From Armatimonadota bacterium (GTDB lineage Bacteria; Sysuimicrobiota; Sysuimicrobiia; Sysuimicrobiales; Sysuimicrobiaceae), in NCBI GenBank assembly GCA_031460175.1, contig JAVKGW010000003.1, positions 248,001 through 312,000 of the forward strand: a stretch of 64,000 nt of DNA, given 5' to 3'. The position numbers and the translations under genes are program-made. Shown here in pieces: positions 16,218-25,832 of the stretch. Within the stretch, counting starts at the first letter, position 1. Each line of letters starts with the position of its first letter. The notes under the pieces were generated by a model, which had not been told where the DNA came from, made no database searches, and saw only the letters and a list, made by a program, of their open reading frames with translations.

Positions 16218-17480
16218 TCACTCCTTCCGGGGCAGGGTCCGCAGGAGGTGGCGCCGGAGGAGGTCCAGGGCGGCCTGGGTAGCGAGGTGCTTGATTCCCT
16301 CCCGGCCGAATTGAGGTCCGAAGTCGGCCCGCCGGACCTGGATCTCTTCTCCGTCCGCCAGGGCCACGTACACCAGCCCCACGGGCTTTTCCGGGGTGGC
16401 CCCGGAGGGTCCCGCGATCCCCGTGATGGCCACCCCGAGATCCGCGGCGAACGCCTCCCGCACGCCCCGGGCCATCGCTTCCGCCACCCGCTCCGAGACC
16501 GCTCCGTGCGCGTGCAGGATCTCCTCGGAGACCCCGAGCAGGGAACGCTTGAGCTCGTTCGCGTACGCCACCACCCCACCCCGGAAGTACGCGGAGCTCC
16601 CGGGCACGTTGGTGAGCCGGTGGCCCAGGAGTCCTCCCGTGCACGACTCCGCCACCGCCACCGTGCGCCGGGAAGCCAGCAGCAGCTTCGCCACCGCTCC
16701 TTCCAGGGTTTCCTGGTCCGTGCCGTACACGTACCGGTCAATCCGCTCCCGCAGGGCCGCCTCCGCCTCGGAGAGCATCCGATCCACCTCGGCGGCCTGC
16801 CCCCGGGCCGTGATCCTGAGGTGGACCTCTCCCAGGTGCGCGAGGGGGGCGATGGTGGGGTTGGAGGAACGGAGGAGGTCCTTGATGAGCTCCTCCAGCG
16901 CTCCCTCTCCGATGCCCACCACCCGCAGGATCCGGGAGCGGATCACCTCCTTCCCCGCCCATCCCCGCTCCTGCAGGTAGGGCACCACCGTCTCCTCGAA
17001 CATTCCCCGCATCTCCCGGGGGACCCCGGGAAGCATCACGATGATCTGCTGATCCCGCTCCCAGAGGACCCCGGGCGCGGTTCCCCACCGGTTGGGGATG
17101 GCCTTCGCTCCCCTGGGCAGCATGGCCTGCCGCTGTTGGTTCGGGGTAAGGGGACGGCTTCGGCTGCGCAACAGATCCTGGATGTGGGCCCACGAGGGCT
17201 CGTGCAGCACCAGATCCACGCCAACGGCCTCGGCCACCGCCTCCTTGGTGAGGTCGTCCTCCGTCGGGCCCAGGCCGCCGGTGAAGAGAATGAGGTCCGC
17301 TCGGCCCGCGGCGAGCCGGAAGGCCTGCTGGATCCGTTCCCGGTTGTCCCCCACCGTCTGTCGGAAGTACACCGGGATCCCCAGCTCTGCCAGCCGCTGG
17401 CAGAGGTACGTGGCGTTCGTATCCGTAATCTGCCCCAACAGGAGCTCAGTGCCCACGGAGAGGATCTCAGCGCGCACCAT
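16218..17480 (-). CDS. cinA: CinA: MoCF-domain / nicotinamide-nucleotide amidohydrolase
   Basis: A full-length two-domain CinA of 420 residues. Residues 1-170 form the MoCF-like domain, linked in other bacteria to ADP-ribose or NADH-damage pyrophosphatase activity (ILSVGTELLLG, FTGGLGPTEDD). Residues ~255-415 form the PncC domain that deamidates NMN for NAD salvage, with the active-site Ser in AESCTGG (S279). The start ATG overlaps the end of rodZ by 14 bases. The cinA-recA neighbourhood is a classic arrangement. Confidence 0.95.
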   Translation of the reverse strand: MVRAEILSVGTELLLGQITDTNATYLCQRLAELGIPVYFRQTVGDNRERIQQAFRLAAGRADLILFTGGLGPTEDDLTKEAVAEAVGVDLVLHEPSWAHIQDLLRSRSRPLTPNQQRQAMLPRGAKAIPNRWGTAPGVLWERDQQIIVMLPGVPREMRGMFEETVVPYLQERGWAGKEVIRSRILRVVGIGEGALEELIKDLLRSSNPTIAPLAHLGEVHLRITARGQAAEVDRMLSEAEAALRERIDRYVYGTDQETLEGAVAKLLLASRRTVAVAESCTGGLLGHRLTNVPGSSAYFRGGVVAYANELKRSLLGVSEEILHAHGAVSERVAEAMARGVREAFAADLGVAITGIAGPSGATPEKPVGLVYVALADGEEIQVRRADFGPQFGREGIKHLATQAALDLLRRHLLRTLPRKE

Positions 17481-18222
17481 CCTGACCCCCGAACGTCCGA
17501 CGCACCACCTCTCCGGGCCCTCCCAGACGTCCCAGATCCCTGCCGTTCACCTCCACCCTTACCCCTCCCGCGTTTCCCAGCACCACGTGGATTCTGCGGC
17601 GGGCGGTCCATTCCCTCCGCTCCCCCCTTCGGAGGAACCCCTCGAAGACCCGGCGGTCGTCCGCCAGGATCCGGATCCAGGAGACCTCGTCCGCCATCAG
17701 GGTCACCCGCACTCCCGGGGTGGGTTGCAAGGGCGCGGGCAGATCCGGGGTCCATTGGGGGGAAGGGGGCGGGGAGACCACCGGGTGGGCCTGTCGCGGG
17801 GGGGTAGGTGCAGACTCCAGGAAAGCCCGCACCTCCCGGTAGGCTACGTACCCCACGGCTACGAGCCCCGCGAGGAACACGAGGAGGAACCACCGAAAGA
17901 GCTGGCGCCACCGGGCCTCTCGCCGCACGGGATGGATGGGTACCCTCCCCTGGGCGGTCAGAGCAGGACTCGGCGGGAGGGAAGGGGGACACCGGGGCAA
18001 GAGGGGTTGGGGATCCAGGCCGAGAAACGTGGCGTAGCTCCGGAGGAATCCACGGGCGTAGTGGGGCGCGGGGAAGAGATCGAACCGGTCCTCCTCCAGG
18101 GCCTCCAGGTACCGGACGGGGATCCGCAGCTCCGCGTGCACCTGCTCCAGGGTAAGCCCCAAGGCCTCCCGGCGTCTGCGCAGGAGCTCCCCGACCCCCG
18201 CCTGCGGTGCTGGGCGGCCCAT
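17467..18222 (-). CDS. rodZ: RodZ-like helix-turn-helix cytoskeletal membrane protein
   Basis: A 251-residue single-pass protein. It has an N-terminal Cro/xre-type HTH (about residues 10-75; LRRRREALGLTLEQV), a Pro-rich stretch, one transmembrane helix at about 110-130 (FLLVFLAGLVAVGYVAY) and a C-terminal DUF4115-like beta domain (VTLMADEVSWIRILAD). RodZ links MreB to the envelope. The ATG at 18222 is used; a GTG two codons upstream is equally possible. No clear Shine-Dalgarno is present, but a TACCAT sits about ten bases upstream. This slot is filled by ymfM (a RodZ relative) in Bacillus. Confidence 0.8.
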   Translation of the reverse strand: MGRPAPQAGVGELLRRRREALGLTLEQVHAELRIPVRYLEALEEDRFDLFPAPHYARGFLRSYATFLGLDPQPLLPRCPPSLPPSPALTAQGRVPIHPVRREARWRQLFRWFLLVFLAGLVAVGYVAYREVRAFLESAPTPPRQAHPVVSPPPSPQWTPDLPAPLQPTPGVRVTLMADEVSWIRILADDRRVFEGFLRRGERREWTARRRIHVVLGNAGGVRVEVNGRDLGRLGGPGEVVRRTFGGQDGAR

Positions 18223-18258
18223 CCGCACTTTTTATGGTAGCAGAGGCATCGCGGTGGG

Positions 18259-20478
18259 CTAGGCGCGTTCAGGGCCCGTCCCGGGAAAAAGGCGCTCCAG
18301 GTCATCCGGCCCCACCAGCACCTCGCGGGGGTTGGCCCCCTGGGCCGGGCCCACGATCCCCCGGGCTTCCAGCTGGTCCACCAAGCGGGCGGCGCGCACG
18401 TACCCGATCCGCATTTTTCGCTGCAGCAGGGAAACCGACCCGTAGCCCGCCTGCACCACGATCCGGGCCGCCTGGGCCAACAGCTCGTCCTCCCCCCCCT
18501 CCCCTTCCTCCGCGGCCTGCGCCTTTAGGAGCCCGGGATCGTAGGCGGGCCGTCCCTGGTCCTTCCAGAAATCCACCAGCCGCTCGATCTCCGGATCTGA
18601 CACGAAGGCCCCCTGCACGCGGGTGGGACGGCTGGCGCCGATGGGGAGGTAGAGCATGTCGCCCCGACCCAGGAGCTTCTCCGCGCCGGGAGCGTCGAGG
18701 ATGGTGCGGGAGTCCGCCATGGAAGAGACCGCGAAGGCGATGCGGGACGGGATGTTGGCCTTGATGAGGCCGGTGATCACGTCCACGGAAGGCCGCTGGG
18801 TCGCCACCACCAGGTGGATGCCCGTGGCCCTGCTCATCTGCGTGAGCCGCACGATACAGTCCTCGAACTCCGCGGGGGCCACCATCATCAGGTCCGCCAG
18901 CTCGTCGATGACCACCACCACGTACGGCAGGGCTCCATCCTCCCCCTCCCCCAACTTCTCCCCCGGGATCTCCCGCAGGGCCCGCTCCCGCTCCTCCGGA
19001 GCGAGGCCGTTAAAGGCCTGGAGGTTCCGGACCCCGGCCCGGGCGAAGACCTCGTACCGCCGTTCCATGCCCTCCAGGAGGCGCCGCAGCTTCGCCGCGG
19101 CCTCCTTCGGCGTGCGCACCACGGGCACGAGGAGGTGCGGTACGTCCTCGTAGTGCACCAGCTCCACCCGTTTGGGATCGATGAGCACCAACCGCACCTG
19201 GTCCGGCGTGGCCCGCATGAGCAGGCACGCGATGAGGGTGTTCAGCATCACGCTCTTCCCGGACCCCGTGGCGCCCGCGATCAGCAGGTGCGGCATCTCC
19301 ACGAGGTTCGCCACCACCGGATATCCCGCGATGTCCTTCCCCAGGGCCACCAGCAGAGGGTCGGGTCGCTCGAAGGGAGGAGCCTCCAGGAGTTCCCGCA
19401 GGGTGACCAGGGCCGCCTGCTCGTTGGGGAGTTCGATGCCCACCGCGGATTTCCCGGGAATGGGGGCCTCGATGCGCACGGAAGGTGCGGCCAGGGCCAG
19501 GGCGATGTCGTTCGCGAGGCTCGTGATGCGCTGTACCTTGACCCCTGGAGCCGGCTGGAGCTCGTACCGGGTCACCACAGGCCCCTGATCCCACCCCACG
19601 CAGCGGGCCTCCACCCCGAACGAACGGAGGCAGTCCTCCAGGGCCCGGGCCACCTCCTGGGGCTGGAGCTTCTGGCGGGTACGGGGGTCCGGGGGCGGGT
19701 GGAGGAGATCCAGCGGTGGAAGGACCCACCGTCCGGCGGGCGGGGCTTCCACCGCGAGGATGGGTTCTGGACGCTCCCCGGGTTCCTGGGCACCGGGCTG
19801 TCCCAAAACCTGGGGGGCAGGAGGGGAAGGCGGTGGGGAGTTCCGTCTCGGTTCGAGAGGAACCACCCGCGACCTCTGGGGCGGGGGTTGGCCGGGCAGG
19901 CGGGCCGTCCGCCTGCCCTCCCGGATGCGGGCTCCCGTCCTCGCCACGAGCGCCTGCACCCCGTCTGTGGCCGCCTCGAGGACCCGCACGGGGCTGCGCT
20001 GGCTCAACAGGAAGAGGGCACCCAGGCCCGTCAGGCCCACCCCCACCCAAACTCCGAAGGCTCCTAGTAGGCGCCGCCACCCCCATGCCTGGGCACCCCC
20101 CACAACCCCGCCCCCGATTCCCCTCATCCCCGCCGGGAGTTCCTGCCCCGCAGGGACCGAGGCGTGGGCCCAGAGCACAAGCCCGGCAAAGGCCAGCAGG
20201 AGCCCTCCCAGGCGCGGGGTGATCCGGGGGCGCTGCAGGGCGAGCAGCAGGAACCCCAGGAGGGCGAGAAGGGCGGGAAGGCCCCACGCGTGGACTCCGA
20301 ACAGGAATCGGGCACCGGACCGGAGGGCGCGGCTGAGCGCGCCGTCCGCACCGGGCAGCAGGCTCAACGCGGCCGCGGATGCGGCCACCAGCAAGGCCAG
20401 GCTCAGGATCCTGCGGGCCGGGCTCCGGCGCCTTGCGCGCCGGCGGGTGGAAGGGCGATGGCGAGCTGGACGGCTCAT
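18259..20478 (-). CDS. ftsK: DNA translocase FtsK/SpoIIIE
   Basis: A 739-residue septal DNA pump. Four or five transmembrane helices lie within about residues 20-190, followed by a Pro-rich linker (about 195-290). The motor domain has Walker A GATGSGKSVM, Walker B VVVVIDELADLMM and the VATQRPSVDVITG segment. The C-terminal winged-helix gamma domain (QAGYGSVSLLQRKMRIGYVR) reads orientation sequences at dif. The start ATG overlaps the uppP stop (ATGA). No sporulation genes are present, so a division role is expected. Confidence 0.95.
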   Translation of the reverse strand: MSRPARHRPSTRRRARRRSPARRILSLALLVAASAAALSLLPGADGALSRALRSGARFLFGVHAWGLPALLALLGFLLLALQRPRITPRLGGLLLAFAGLVLWAHASVPAGQELPAGMRGIGGGVVGGAQAWGWRRLLGAFGVWVGVGLTGLGALFLLSQRSPVRVLEAATDGVQALVARTGARIREGRRTARLPGQPPPQRSRVVPLEPRRNSPPPSPPAPQVLGQPGAQEPGERPEPILAVEAPPAGRWVLPPLDLLHPPPDPRTRQKLQPQEVARALEDCLRSFGVEARCVGWDQGPVVTRYELQPAPGVKVQRITSLANDIALALAAPSVRIEAPIPGKSAVGIELPNEQAALVTLRELLEAPPFERPDPLLVALGKDIAGYPVVANLVEMPHLLIAGATGSGKSVMLNTLIACLLMRATPDQVRLVLIDPKRVELVHYEDVPHLLVPVVRTPKEAAAKLRRLLEGMERRYEVFARAGVRNLQAFNGLAPEERERALREIPGEKLGEGEDGALPYVVVVIDELADLMMVAPAEFEDCIVRLTQMSRATGIHLVVATQRPSVDVITGLIKANIPSRIAFAVSSMADSRTILDAPGAEKLLGRGDMLYLPIGASRPTRVQGAFVSDPEIERLVDFWKDQGRPAYDPGLLKAQAAEEGEGGEDELLAQAARIVVQAGYGSVSLLQRKMRIGYVRAARLVDQLEARGIVGPAQGANPREVLVGPDDLERLFPGTGPERA

Positions 20479-21317
20479 AGGCCCCGCCTCCACGCATACG
20501 CCAGGGCAGCCAGCCCCACGATCCAGCAGTACCAGGCGAAGGCCCTGAGCCGACCGTGCTGCAGGAAGCGCATCAGCCACCGGATGGCCAGCACCCCGAA
20601 TCCCAGGGCGCTGGCGAACCCGATCAGGAGGTCCACGGCCGAGTATCCCAGGGATGCGGCGGATTGCCAATCCCGGAGCAGGGAAAACCCTGCAGCGCCG
20701 AGGATGGCGGGAACCGCCGCGAGAAAGGAGTAGCGGGCCGCCTCCTCCCGCCCGATGCCCCGCCACAGGGCCGCGACGATGGTGATCCCGGACCGGGAGA
20801 TCCCCGGGACGATGGAGACCGCCTGCGCAAGTCCCACCCACCCCGCATCCGCCCACGTCATGTGGTGCAGGGCCCGGCTTCCCGTGCGCGGCGCCCACCA
20901 GAGGATGAGGCCCGTGAGCACGAGCTGGAAGGCGGTCCATCGAACGGAGGCGAACATGGCCTCCAGGGGCTCCATGAACAGAACTCCCGCGAGGCCCGTG
21001 ACCGCGGTGGTGCACATCAACAGCCACACCACCCGGCCCGAGGGGTTGGTGGCGACCTGGAAGGGAGCACGGCCCCACGCCCGCAGGAGTGTCCCCAGAT
21101 CCCGGCCGTACAACGCGAGCACCGCGCCCACGGTTCCCAGGTGCAGCGCGGCTTCCAGCAGGAGCCCCGGCCGGGGAAGTCCCAGGAGGGACTCCGCGAA
21201 AACCAGGTGCGCGGAGCTGCTGACGGGGAGGAACTCCGTGAGGCCCTGGAGGGCGCCCAGCACCACCATCCGCCACAGGTATGCGCCGTCCCCGGGGAAC
21301 GGGAACCCCCATCCCAT
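20475..21317 (-). CDS. uppP: Undecaprenyl-diphosphatase
   Basis: Integral membrane phosphatase (BacA/UppP family) that recycles undecaprenyl diphosphate to the carrier phosphate for peptidoglycan and polysaccharide synthesis. Both active-site motifs are present: EFLPVSSSAH at residues 28-37 and PGISRSG at 171-177. The 280-residue length with about eight hydrophobic helices fits. It lies six bases after rnj and overlaps ftsK. In Bacillus this position holds tepA, so the insertion of uppP is a local variation. Confidence 0.95.
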   Translation of the reverse strand: MGWGFPFPGDGAYLWRMVVLGALQGLTEFLPVSSSAHLVFAESLLGLPRPGLLLEAALHLGTVGAVLALYGRDLGTLLRAWGRAPFQVATNPSGRVVWLLMCTTAVTGLAGVLFMEPLEAMFASVRWTAFQLVLTGLILWWAPRTGSRALHHMTWADAGWVGLAQAVSIVPGISRSGITIVAALWRGIGREEAARYSFLAAVPAILGAAGFSLLRDWQSAASLGYSAVDLLIGFASALGFGVLAIRWLMRFLQHGRLRAFAWYCWIVGLAALAYAWRRGL

Positions 21318-21323
21318 GGCCCG

Positions 21324-22994
21324 CTAGAGCTCCACCACGAGGGGAAGGATCATGGGTTGCCGTCCTGTTTTCCGGTGGAGGAATCGGAAAAGGGCATCCC
21401 GGATCTCCCCCCGCACGACCCCGAGCTCCGTCTGTCCCCTCCGCCAGCACCGGGTGACCGCTTCCACGACCCTGCGCCGGCTCTCCTGGAGGAGCCCGCC
21501 CGCCTCCGGCGCGTGCACGAACCCCCGGGTTACGATTTCCGGCCCATGCACGATCCGGCCGCTCTCCCGCTCAAGCCCCACCACCGCCACCACGATTCCG
21601 TCCCGGGCGAGGTGCTGGCGGTCCCGGAGCACGGCTTCCCCCACGTCCCCTACTCCCAGTCCGTCCACGAGCACGTTGGAGACGTCCTCCCGCCCCGCCA
21701 GGCGCCCTTCCGCGGCGGTGAAGGCGAAGACGGTGCCGTTCGTCCCCACCAGGACCCGATCCAACGGGATCCCCACGCTTTGAGCGAGGCGCGCGTTGAG
21801 GATCAGGTGCCGGTACTCCCCGTGCACGGGGACCACGTATCGGGGGCGGAGGAGGTTGATCATGAGTCGGAGCTCCTCCTGGGAGGCGTGTCCGGAGACG
21901 TGCACGCCCGAGGCGGCCCCGTAGATGACCTCCGCGCCCGCCCGGAACAGGGCATCGATGGTCCGCGCCACCAGGACCTCGTTGCCGGGGATGGGAGAGG
22001 CGGAGAAGATCACCGTGTCCCCGGGACGGAGGGAGACCTGCCGGTGGGAGCCCGCGGAGATCCGGGCGAGGGCGGAGAACGGCTCCCCCTGAGAGCCCGT
22101 GACCAGGAACAGGACCCGCGGATCCGCAAGCCGGTTCGCCTCCTCCACGGAGACGAGCAACCCCGGCGGGATGTGGAGATAGCCGAGGGCTGAGGCGGTC
22201 CGAACCACCTCCTCCATGTTCCGGCCCACCACCGCCACCTTCCGGCGTACCCGCGCCGCGGCATCGATGGCCTGCTGGATCCGGTGCACGTTCGTGGCGA
22301 AGGTGGTGAGAAGGATGCGCCCGCCCATCCTGGGGAAGAGATCCTGAAAGGCCTCCCCCACCACCCGTTCCGAGGGGGTCATGCCGGGACGTTCCACGTT
22401 CGTGCTGTCGAGGAACAGGGCCAGCACCCCTTCCTCTCCCAGCTCCGCGAGCCGTGCCAGATCCGGGGGCCGCCCGTCAATGGGCGTCTGATCGAACTTG
22501 AAGTCCCCGCTGAAGACCAGGGTACCCACCGGGGTGCGCAGGGCGATGGCGCAGCTGTCCGGGATGCTGTGGCTCACCCGGATCCACTCCGCCTCGAAGG
22601 GGCCCAACCGGATTCGGGTCCGGGGCTGCGTGGTATGGAAGGTGGCCTCGGGGGGGGATTTGGCCCGGGCGAGGCCCACCGTGAGCCGGGTCCCGTAGAC
22701 GGGCACGGGCAACGTCCGCAGCAGGAACGGCAGAGCCCCCAGGTGGTCCTCGTGTCCGTGGGTCAGCAACACCCCCAGCACCCGACGCCCGTCCCGGCGG
22801 AGCACGGAGAAGTCCGGGATCACCAGATCTACCCCGAACAGCTCCTCCTCCGGGAACTGGACCCCCGCGTCCACCAGCACCGCCTCCTGGCGCCACTGGA
22901 CCAGGGTAGCGTTCTTGCCGATCTCCCCGAGCCCTCCGAGGGGGATGACCCGGAGGACTCCCTCTCCATGAGGGCGCCTGCGGCCGCGTGCCAT
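21324..22994 (-). CDS. rnj: Ribonuclease J
   Basis: Metallo-beta-lactamase RNase with 5'-to-3' exo- and endonuclease activity in mRNA decay and rRNA maturation. The zinc-binding HGHEDH is at residues 79-84, and the beta-CASP part contains FLDSTNVE, TGSQGEP and SGHASQEEL. The 556 residues end in the C-terminal domain typical of RNase J. The start ATG abuts the dapA stop with no gap; no strong Shine-Dalgarno is visible, so it probably depends on coupled translation. Bacillus has rnjB in the same position after dapA. Confidence 0.95.
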   Translation of the reverse strand: MARGRRRPHGEGVLRVIPLGGLGEIGKNATLVQWRQEAVLVDAGVQFPEEELFGVDLVIPDFSVLRRDGRRVLGVLLTHGHEDHLGALPFLLRTLPVPVYGTRLTVGLARAKSPPEATFHTTQPRTRIRLGPFEAEWIRVSHSIPDSCAIALRTPVGTLVFSGDFKFDQTPIDGRPPDLARLAELGEEGVLALFLDSTNVERPGMTPSERVVGEAFQDLFPRMGGRILLTTFATNVHRIQQAIDAAARVRRKVAVVGRNMEEVVRTASALGYLHIPPGLLVSVEEANRLADPRVLFLVTGSQGEPFSALARISAGSHRQVSLRPGDTVIFSASPIPGNEVLVARTIDALFRAGAEVIYGAASGVHVSGHASQEELRLMINLLRPRYVVPVHGEYRHLILNARLAQSVGIPLDRVLVGTNGTVFAFTAAEGRLAGREDVSNVLVDGLGVGDVGEAVLRDRQHLARDGIVVAVVGLERESGRIVHGPEIVTRGFVHAPEAGGLLQESRRRVVEAVTRCWRRGQTELGVVRGEIRDALFRFLHRKTGRQPMILPLVVEL

Positions 22995-23882
22995 CTACGC
23001 CACGGTGGCCACCGCCAGCTCCCGCAGGACCGCCCCGATCTGCTCCCGCTCCTTCTCCGTGGCCTCCACCAGGGGAAGTCGGGGAGCCCCGATGGGAAAG
23101 CCCACGAGGTTCAGAGCGGCCTTGAGGGGCACGGGATTGGGCGCGATGAAGAGCACCCGGAAGAGCGGATACAGGCGCAGGTGCAGCCGCCGGGCCTCCG
23201 CCACCCGGCCGGCGAAGAAGAGGTCGATCATCTCCCCGATCTCGCGGCCCACCAGGTGCGAGGCCACGCTCACCACGCCCACCGCGCCCACGCTCAGGTA
23301 AGGCAGGGTAAGGCTGTCGTCCCCGCTGTAGATGAGGAAGTCCTCGGGCGTACGGCGCCGGATCTCGGAGACCTGGTCTGGGCTCCCCGAGGCGTCCTTG
23401 ACGCCCACGATGTTGGGGATCTCGCTCAATCGGGCCACGGTTTCCGGCAGCATGTTGGTGCCCGTGCGGGCGGGAATGTTGTAGAGCAGGATGGGGAGGT
23501 CTACCCGCTCCGCGATGGTCCGGAAGTGGCGGTAGATCCCCTCCTGCGAGGGACGGTTGTAGTACGGGACCACGAGCAGGAGGCCATCCGCACCCGCCCG
23601 CTTTGCCTCCTCGCTGAGGTGGACGGAGTGGGCGGTGTCGTAGGTGCCCGTTCCCGCGATCACGGGGGCCCGCCCGCCCACCGCTCCCTTCACCACGCGG
23701 ACGAGTCGGATCTTCTCCTCGTCCGAGAGGGTGGGGGCTTCCCCCGTGGTACCGCACACCACGAGGGCGTCCGTCCCCGTCTCCACCAGGCGTACCGCGA
23801 GCTGTGCAGCCCGTGCCTCGTCCAGCCGGCCGTCTGGGTCGAAGGGCGTGGCCATGGCGGTGATCACGCGTCCCCAGTTCAT
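22995..23882 (-). CDS. dapA: 4-hydroxy-tetrahydrodipicolinate synthase
   Basis: Condenses pyruvate with aspartate semialdehyde in lysine/diaminopimelate synthesis. TIM-barrel lyase of 295 residues with the Schiff-base Lys (K162 in VGVKDASG), the proton-relay Tyr (Y134 in YNIPARTG), CGTTGE at residues 43-48, and PYYNRPSQEG. The ATG at 23882 has GGAGG eight bases upstream; an ATG two codons earlier (23888) sits too close to that site. It follows asd in the same operon, which also holds dapB. Confidence 0.96.
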   Translation of the reverse strand: MNWGRVITAMATPFDPDGRLDEARAAQLAVRLVETGTDALVVCGTTGEAPTLSDEEKIRLVRVVKGAVGGRAPVIAGTGTYDTAHSVHLSEEAKRAGADGLLLVVPYYNRPSQEGIYRHFRTIAERVDLPILLYNIPARTGTNMLPETVARLSEIPNIVGVKDASGSPDQVSEIRRRTPEDFLIYSGDDSLTLPYLSVGAVGVVSVASHLVGREIGEMIDLFFAGRVAEARRLHLRLYPLFRVLFIAPNPVPLKAALNLVGFPIGAPRLPLVEATEKEREQIGAVLRELAVATVA

Positions 23883-23940
23883 CTCCATCGCCTCCCCCGA
23901 TGGTCTTCCCTGCTCAATTCCCCACCCACCTTCCCCTTCC

Positions 23941-24984
23941 CTACCGGCGGGCCGGGGCCGGCGCCTTGCCGAGGCGGGGGTCCTGCGCGATGAGGACCTC
24001 CGCGATCTGGACCGCGTTGAGGGCCGCCCCCTTCCGGAGATTGTCCGCCACGGCGAAGAAGGCCAGGTTCCCCATGCCGTCTCGCCGGATGCGCCCCACG
24101 TACACGGGATCCCGGCTGGCGGCTCCGAGGGGGGTGGGGTACCGGTGGCGGAGGGGGTCGTCCACCACCTCGATCCCCGGGGCATCCGAGAGGACCCTCC
24201 GGGCCTCCTCCGCGGTGGGGGTCCGCGCGAAGGCCGCGTGCACCGCCACCCCGTGCCCCACCAAGGTGGGGACCCGCACGCAGGTGACGGCCACCTCCAG
24301 GTCCGGGAGCTCCAGGATCTTGCGGCTTTCCAACAGCGCCTTGCGCTCCTCGCTGGTCCACCCGTCCTCCTTCACGGATCCGATGGCGGGGAGGAGGTTG
24401 CAGGCGATGGGGTGCGGGAAGGCATCCCCCAAAGGCTCCGTGAGAGGTTCCCCCCGCTCCACCACGGCCCGCATCTCCAGCCACAGCTGCTCCGTTCCCC
24501 GCTGGCCCGCGCCGGAGACGGACTGGTAGGAGCAGACCACCGCCCAGCGCAGGCCGAACGCCCGGTGGAGGGGCGCGAGGGGCATGAGGAAGGTGGCGGT
24601 GGTGCAGTTGGGGTTGGCGATGATGTTCCGGGGCCGGTCCAGGATCCGGTGGGCGTTGATCTCCGGAATCACCAGCGGCACATCCCGCTCGAGACGAAAC
24701 GCCGCGGAATTGTCGATCACCACGCATCCGCGAGCCGCAGCCCGAGGCACCCACTCCCGGGCCACCTCGTCCGGGGTGTCGAAGAGGGCGATGTCACATC
24801 CCTCGAACGCCTCCTCGTGGAGGGCTTCCACCAGGTGGCCGTCCACTCGCTTTCCCGCGGAGCGCGGACTCGCCAGCAACCGCAGCTCCCGGACCGGGAA
24901 GTTCCGGGTCTCCAGGACGTTCACCACCTGGCGCCCCACCGCGCCCGTGGCCCCTACCACGGCGACCACGTATCCGCCGGACAC
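23941..24984 (-). CDS. asd: Aspartate-semialdehyde dehydrogenase
   Basis: Reduces aspartyl phosphate to aspartate semialdehyde, the branch point to lysine/DAP, threonine and methionine. The NADP loop GATGAVG is at residues 11-17, the catalytic Cys is C127 in NPNCTTA, and CSYQSVSGAG precedes the substrate-binding region. The 347-residue length is normal. The start is a GTG at 24984 with an excellent GGAGGTGA site four bases upstream. It sits between dapB and dapA. Confidence 0.96.
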   Translation of the reverse strand: MSGGYVVAVVGATGAVGRQVVNVLETRNFPVRELRLLASPRSAGKRVDGHLVEALHEEAFEGCDIALFDTPDEVAREWVPRAAARGCVVIDNSAAFRLERDVPLVIPEINAHRILDRPRNIIANPNCTTATFLMPLAPLHRAFGLRWAVVCSYQSVSGAGQRGTEQLWLEMRAVVERGEPLTEPLGDAFPHPIACNLLPAIGSVKEDGWTSEERKALLESRKILELPDLEVAVTCVRVPTLVGHGVAVHAAFARTPTAEEARRVLSDAPGIEVVDDPLRHRYPTPLGAASRDPVYVGRIRRDGMGNLAFFAVADNLRKGAALNAVQIAEVLIAQDPRLGKAPAPARR

Positions 24985-25010
24985 GGCTTCACCTCCGCGG
25001 TTCCCATGGA

Positions 25011-25832
25011 TTAGCCTTCCAAGGCCAGCAGGGTCTCCAGGCCCACCACGAGGCGGTCCAGCTCCATGACCCGCCGGACGGCGAGCAGGATCCCCGGAAA
25101 GTACGCCTCCTCGCTCACGGCATCGTGGCGGATGCGGAGGACCTGTCCGGGTCCTCCGAAGATCACCTCCTGGTGGGCCACCAGTCCCGGAAGCCGCACG
25201 CTGTGTACCCGGACTCCCTCCCACACCCCGCCCCGGGCCCCCGGCACCGTCTCCGCCTCCTGGACCGCTCTCTCCGGGAGGGCGGAGCGGGCCGAGGCGA
25301 TGAGCTGGGCGGTTCGAAGCGCCGTGCCGCTCGGCGCGTCCTTCTTCCGGTCGTGATGGAGCTCCAAGATCTCCACGTGCGGGAAGTACCGGGCCGCGAG
25401 ACCCGCGAACCGCATCATCAGGGCGGCCCCCAGGGCGAAGTTAGGTGCCACCACGCCCCCCACGCCCTCCTCCCCGCATGCCCGTTCGAGGATCCCCAGG
25501 GCGGCTGGATCGTATCCCGTCCCTCCCACCACGGGTCGCACACCTCTTCTCACCGCGCGGAGGGCATTCGTCAGGGTGGCCTCACCCGCGGCGAAGTCCA
25601 CGAGCACGTCGGCGACGAGCCTCTCAATCTCCTCCGCGGGCCGGATGGGAACCCCAAGCGGGCCCACCCCCGCCACCTCCCCCGCATCCTCCCCGAGGGC
25701 CCGCGCGTGTCCGAAGGCCGCCACGAGGCGCAGATCCGGTTGCCCAGCCACGGCCCGAACCACCGCGCGGCCCATGCGGCCCGCGGCCCCGGAGACCGCC
25801 ACCCGCAGGACGGACGAAGCGGACTGTCTCAC
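25011..25832 (-). CDS. dapB: 4-hydroxy-tetrahydrodipicolinate reductase
   Basis: NAD(P)H-dependent second step after dapA in the lysine/DAP branch. The nucleotide loop GAAGRMG is at residues 15-21, and the signature ELHHDRKKDAPSGTAL begins at residue 157 with the catalytic His159 and Lys163. The 273-residue length is typical. The start is a GTG overlapping the stop of the M16 peptidase gene (GTGA). Confidence 0.96.
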   Translation of the reverse strand: MRQSASSVLRVAVSGAAGRMGRAVVRAVAGQPDLRLVAAFGHARALGEDAGEVAGVGPLGVPIRPAEEIERLVADVLVDFAAGEATLTNALRAVRRGVRPVVGGTGYDPAALGILERACGEEGVGGVVAPNFALGAALMMRFAGLAARYFPHVEILELHHDRKKDAPSGTALRTAQLIASARSALPERAVQEAETVPGARGGVWEGVRVHSVRLPGLVAHQEVIFGGPGQVLRIRHDAVSEEAYFPGILLAVRRVMELDRLVVGLETLLALEG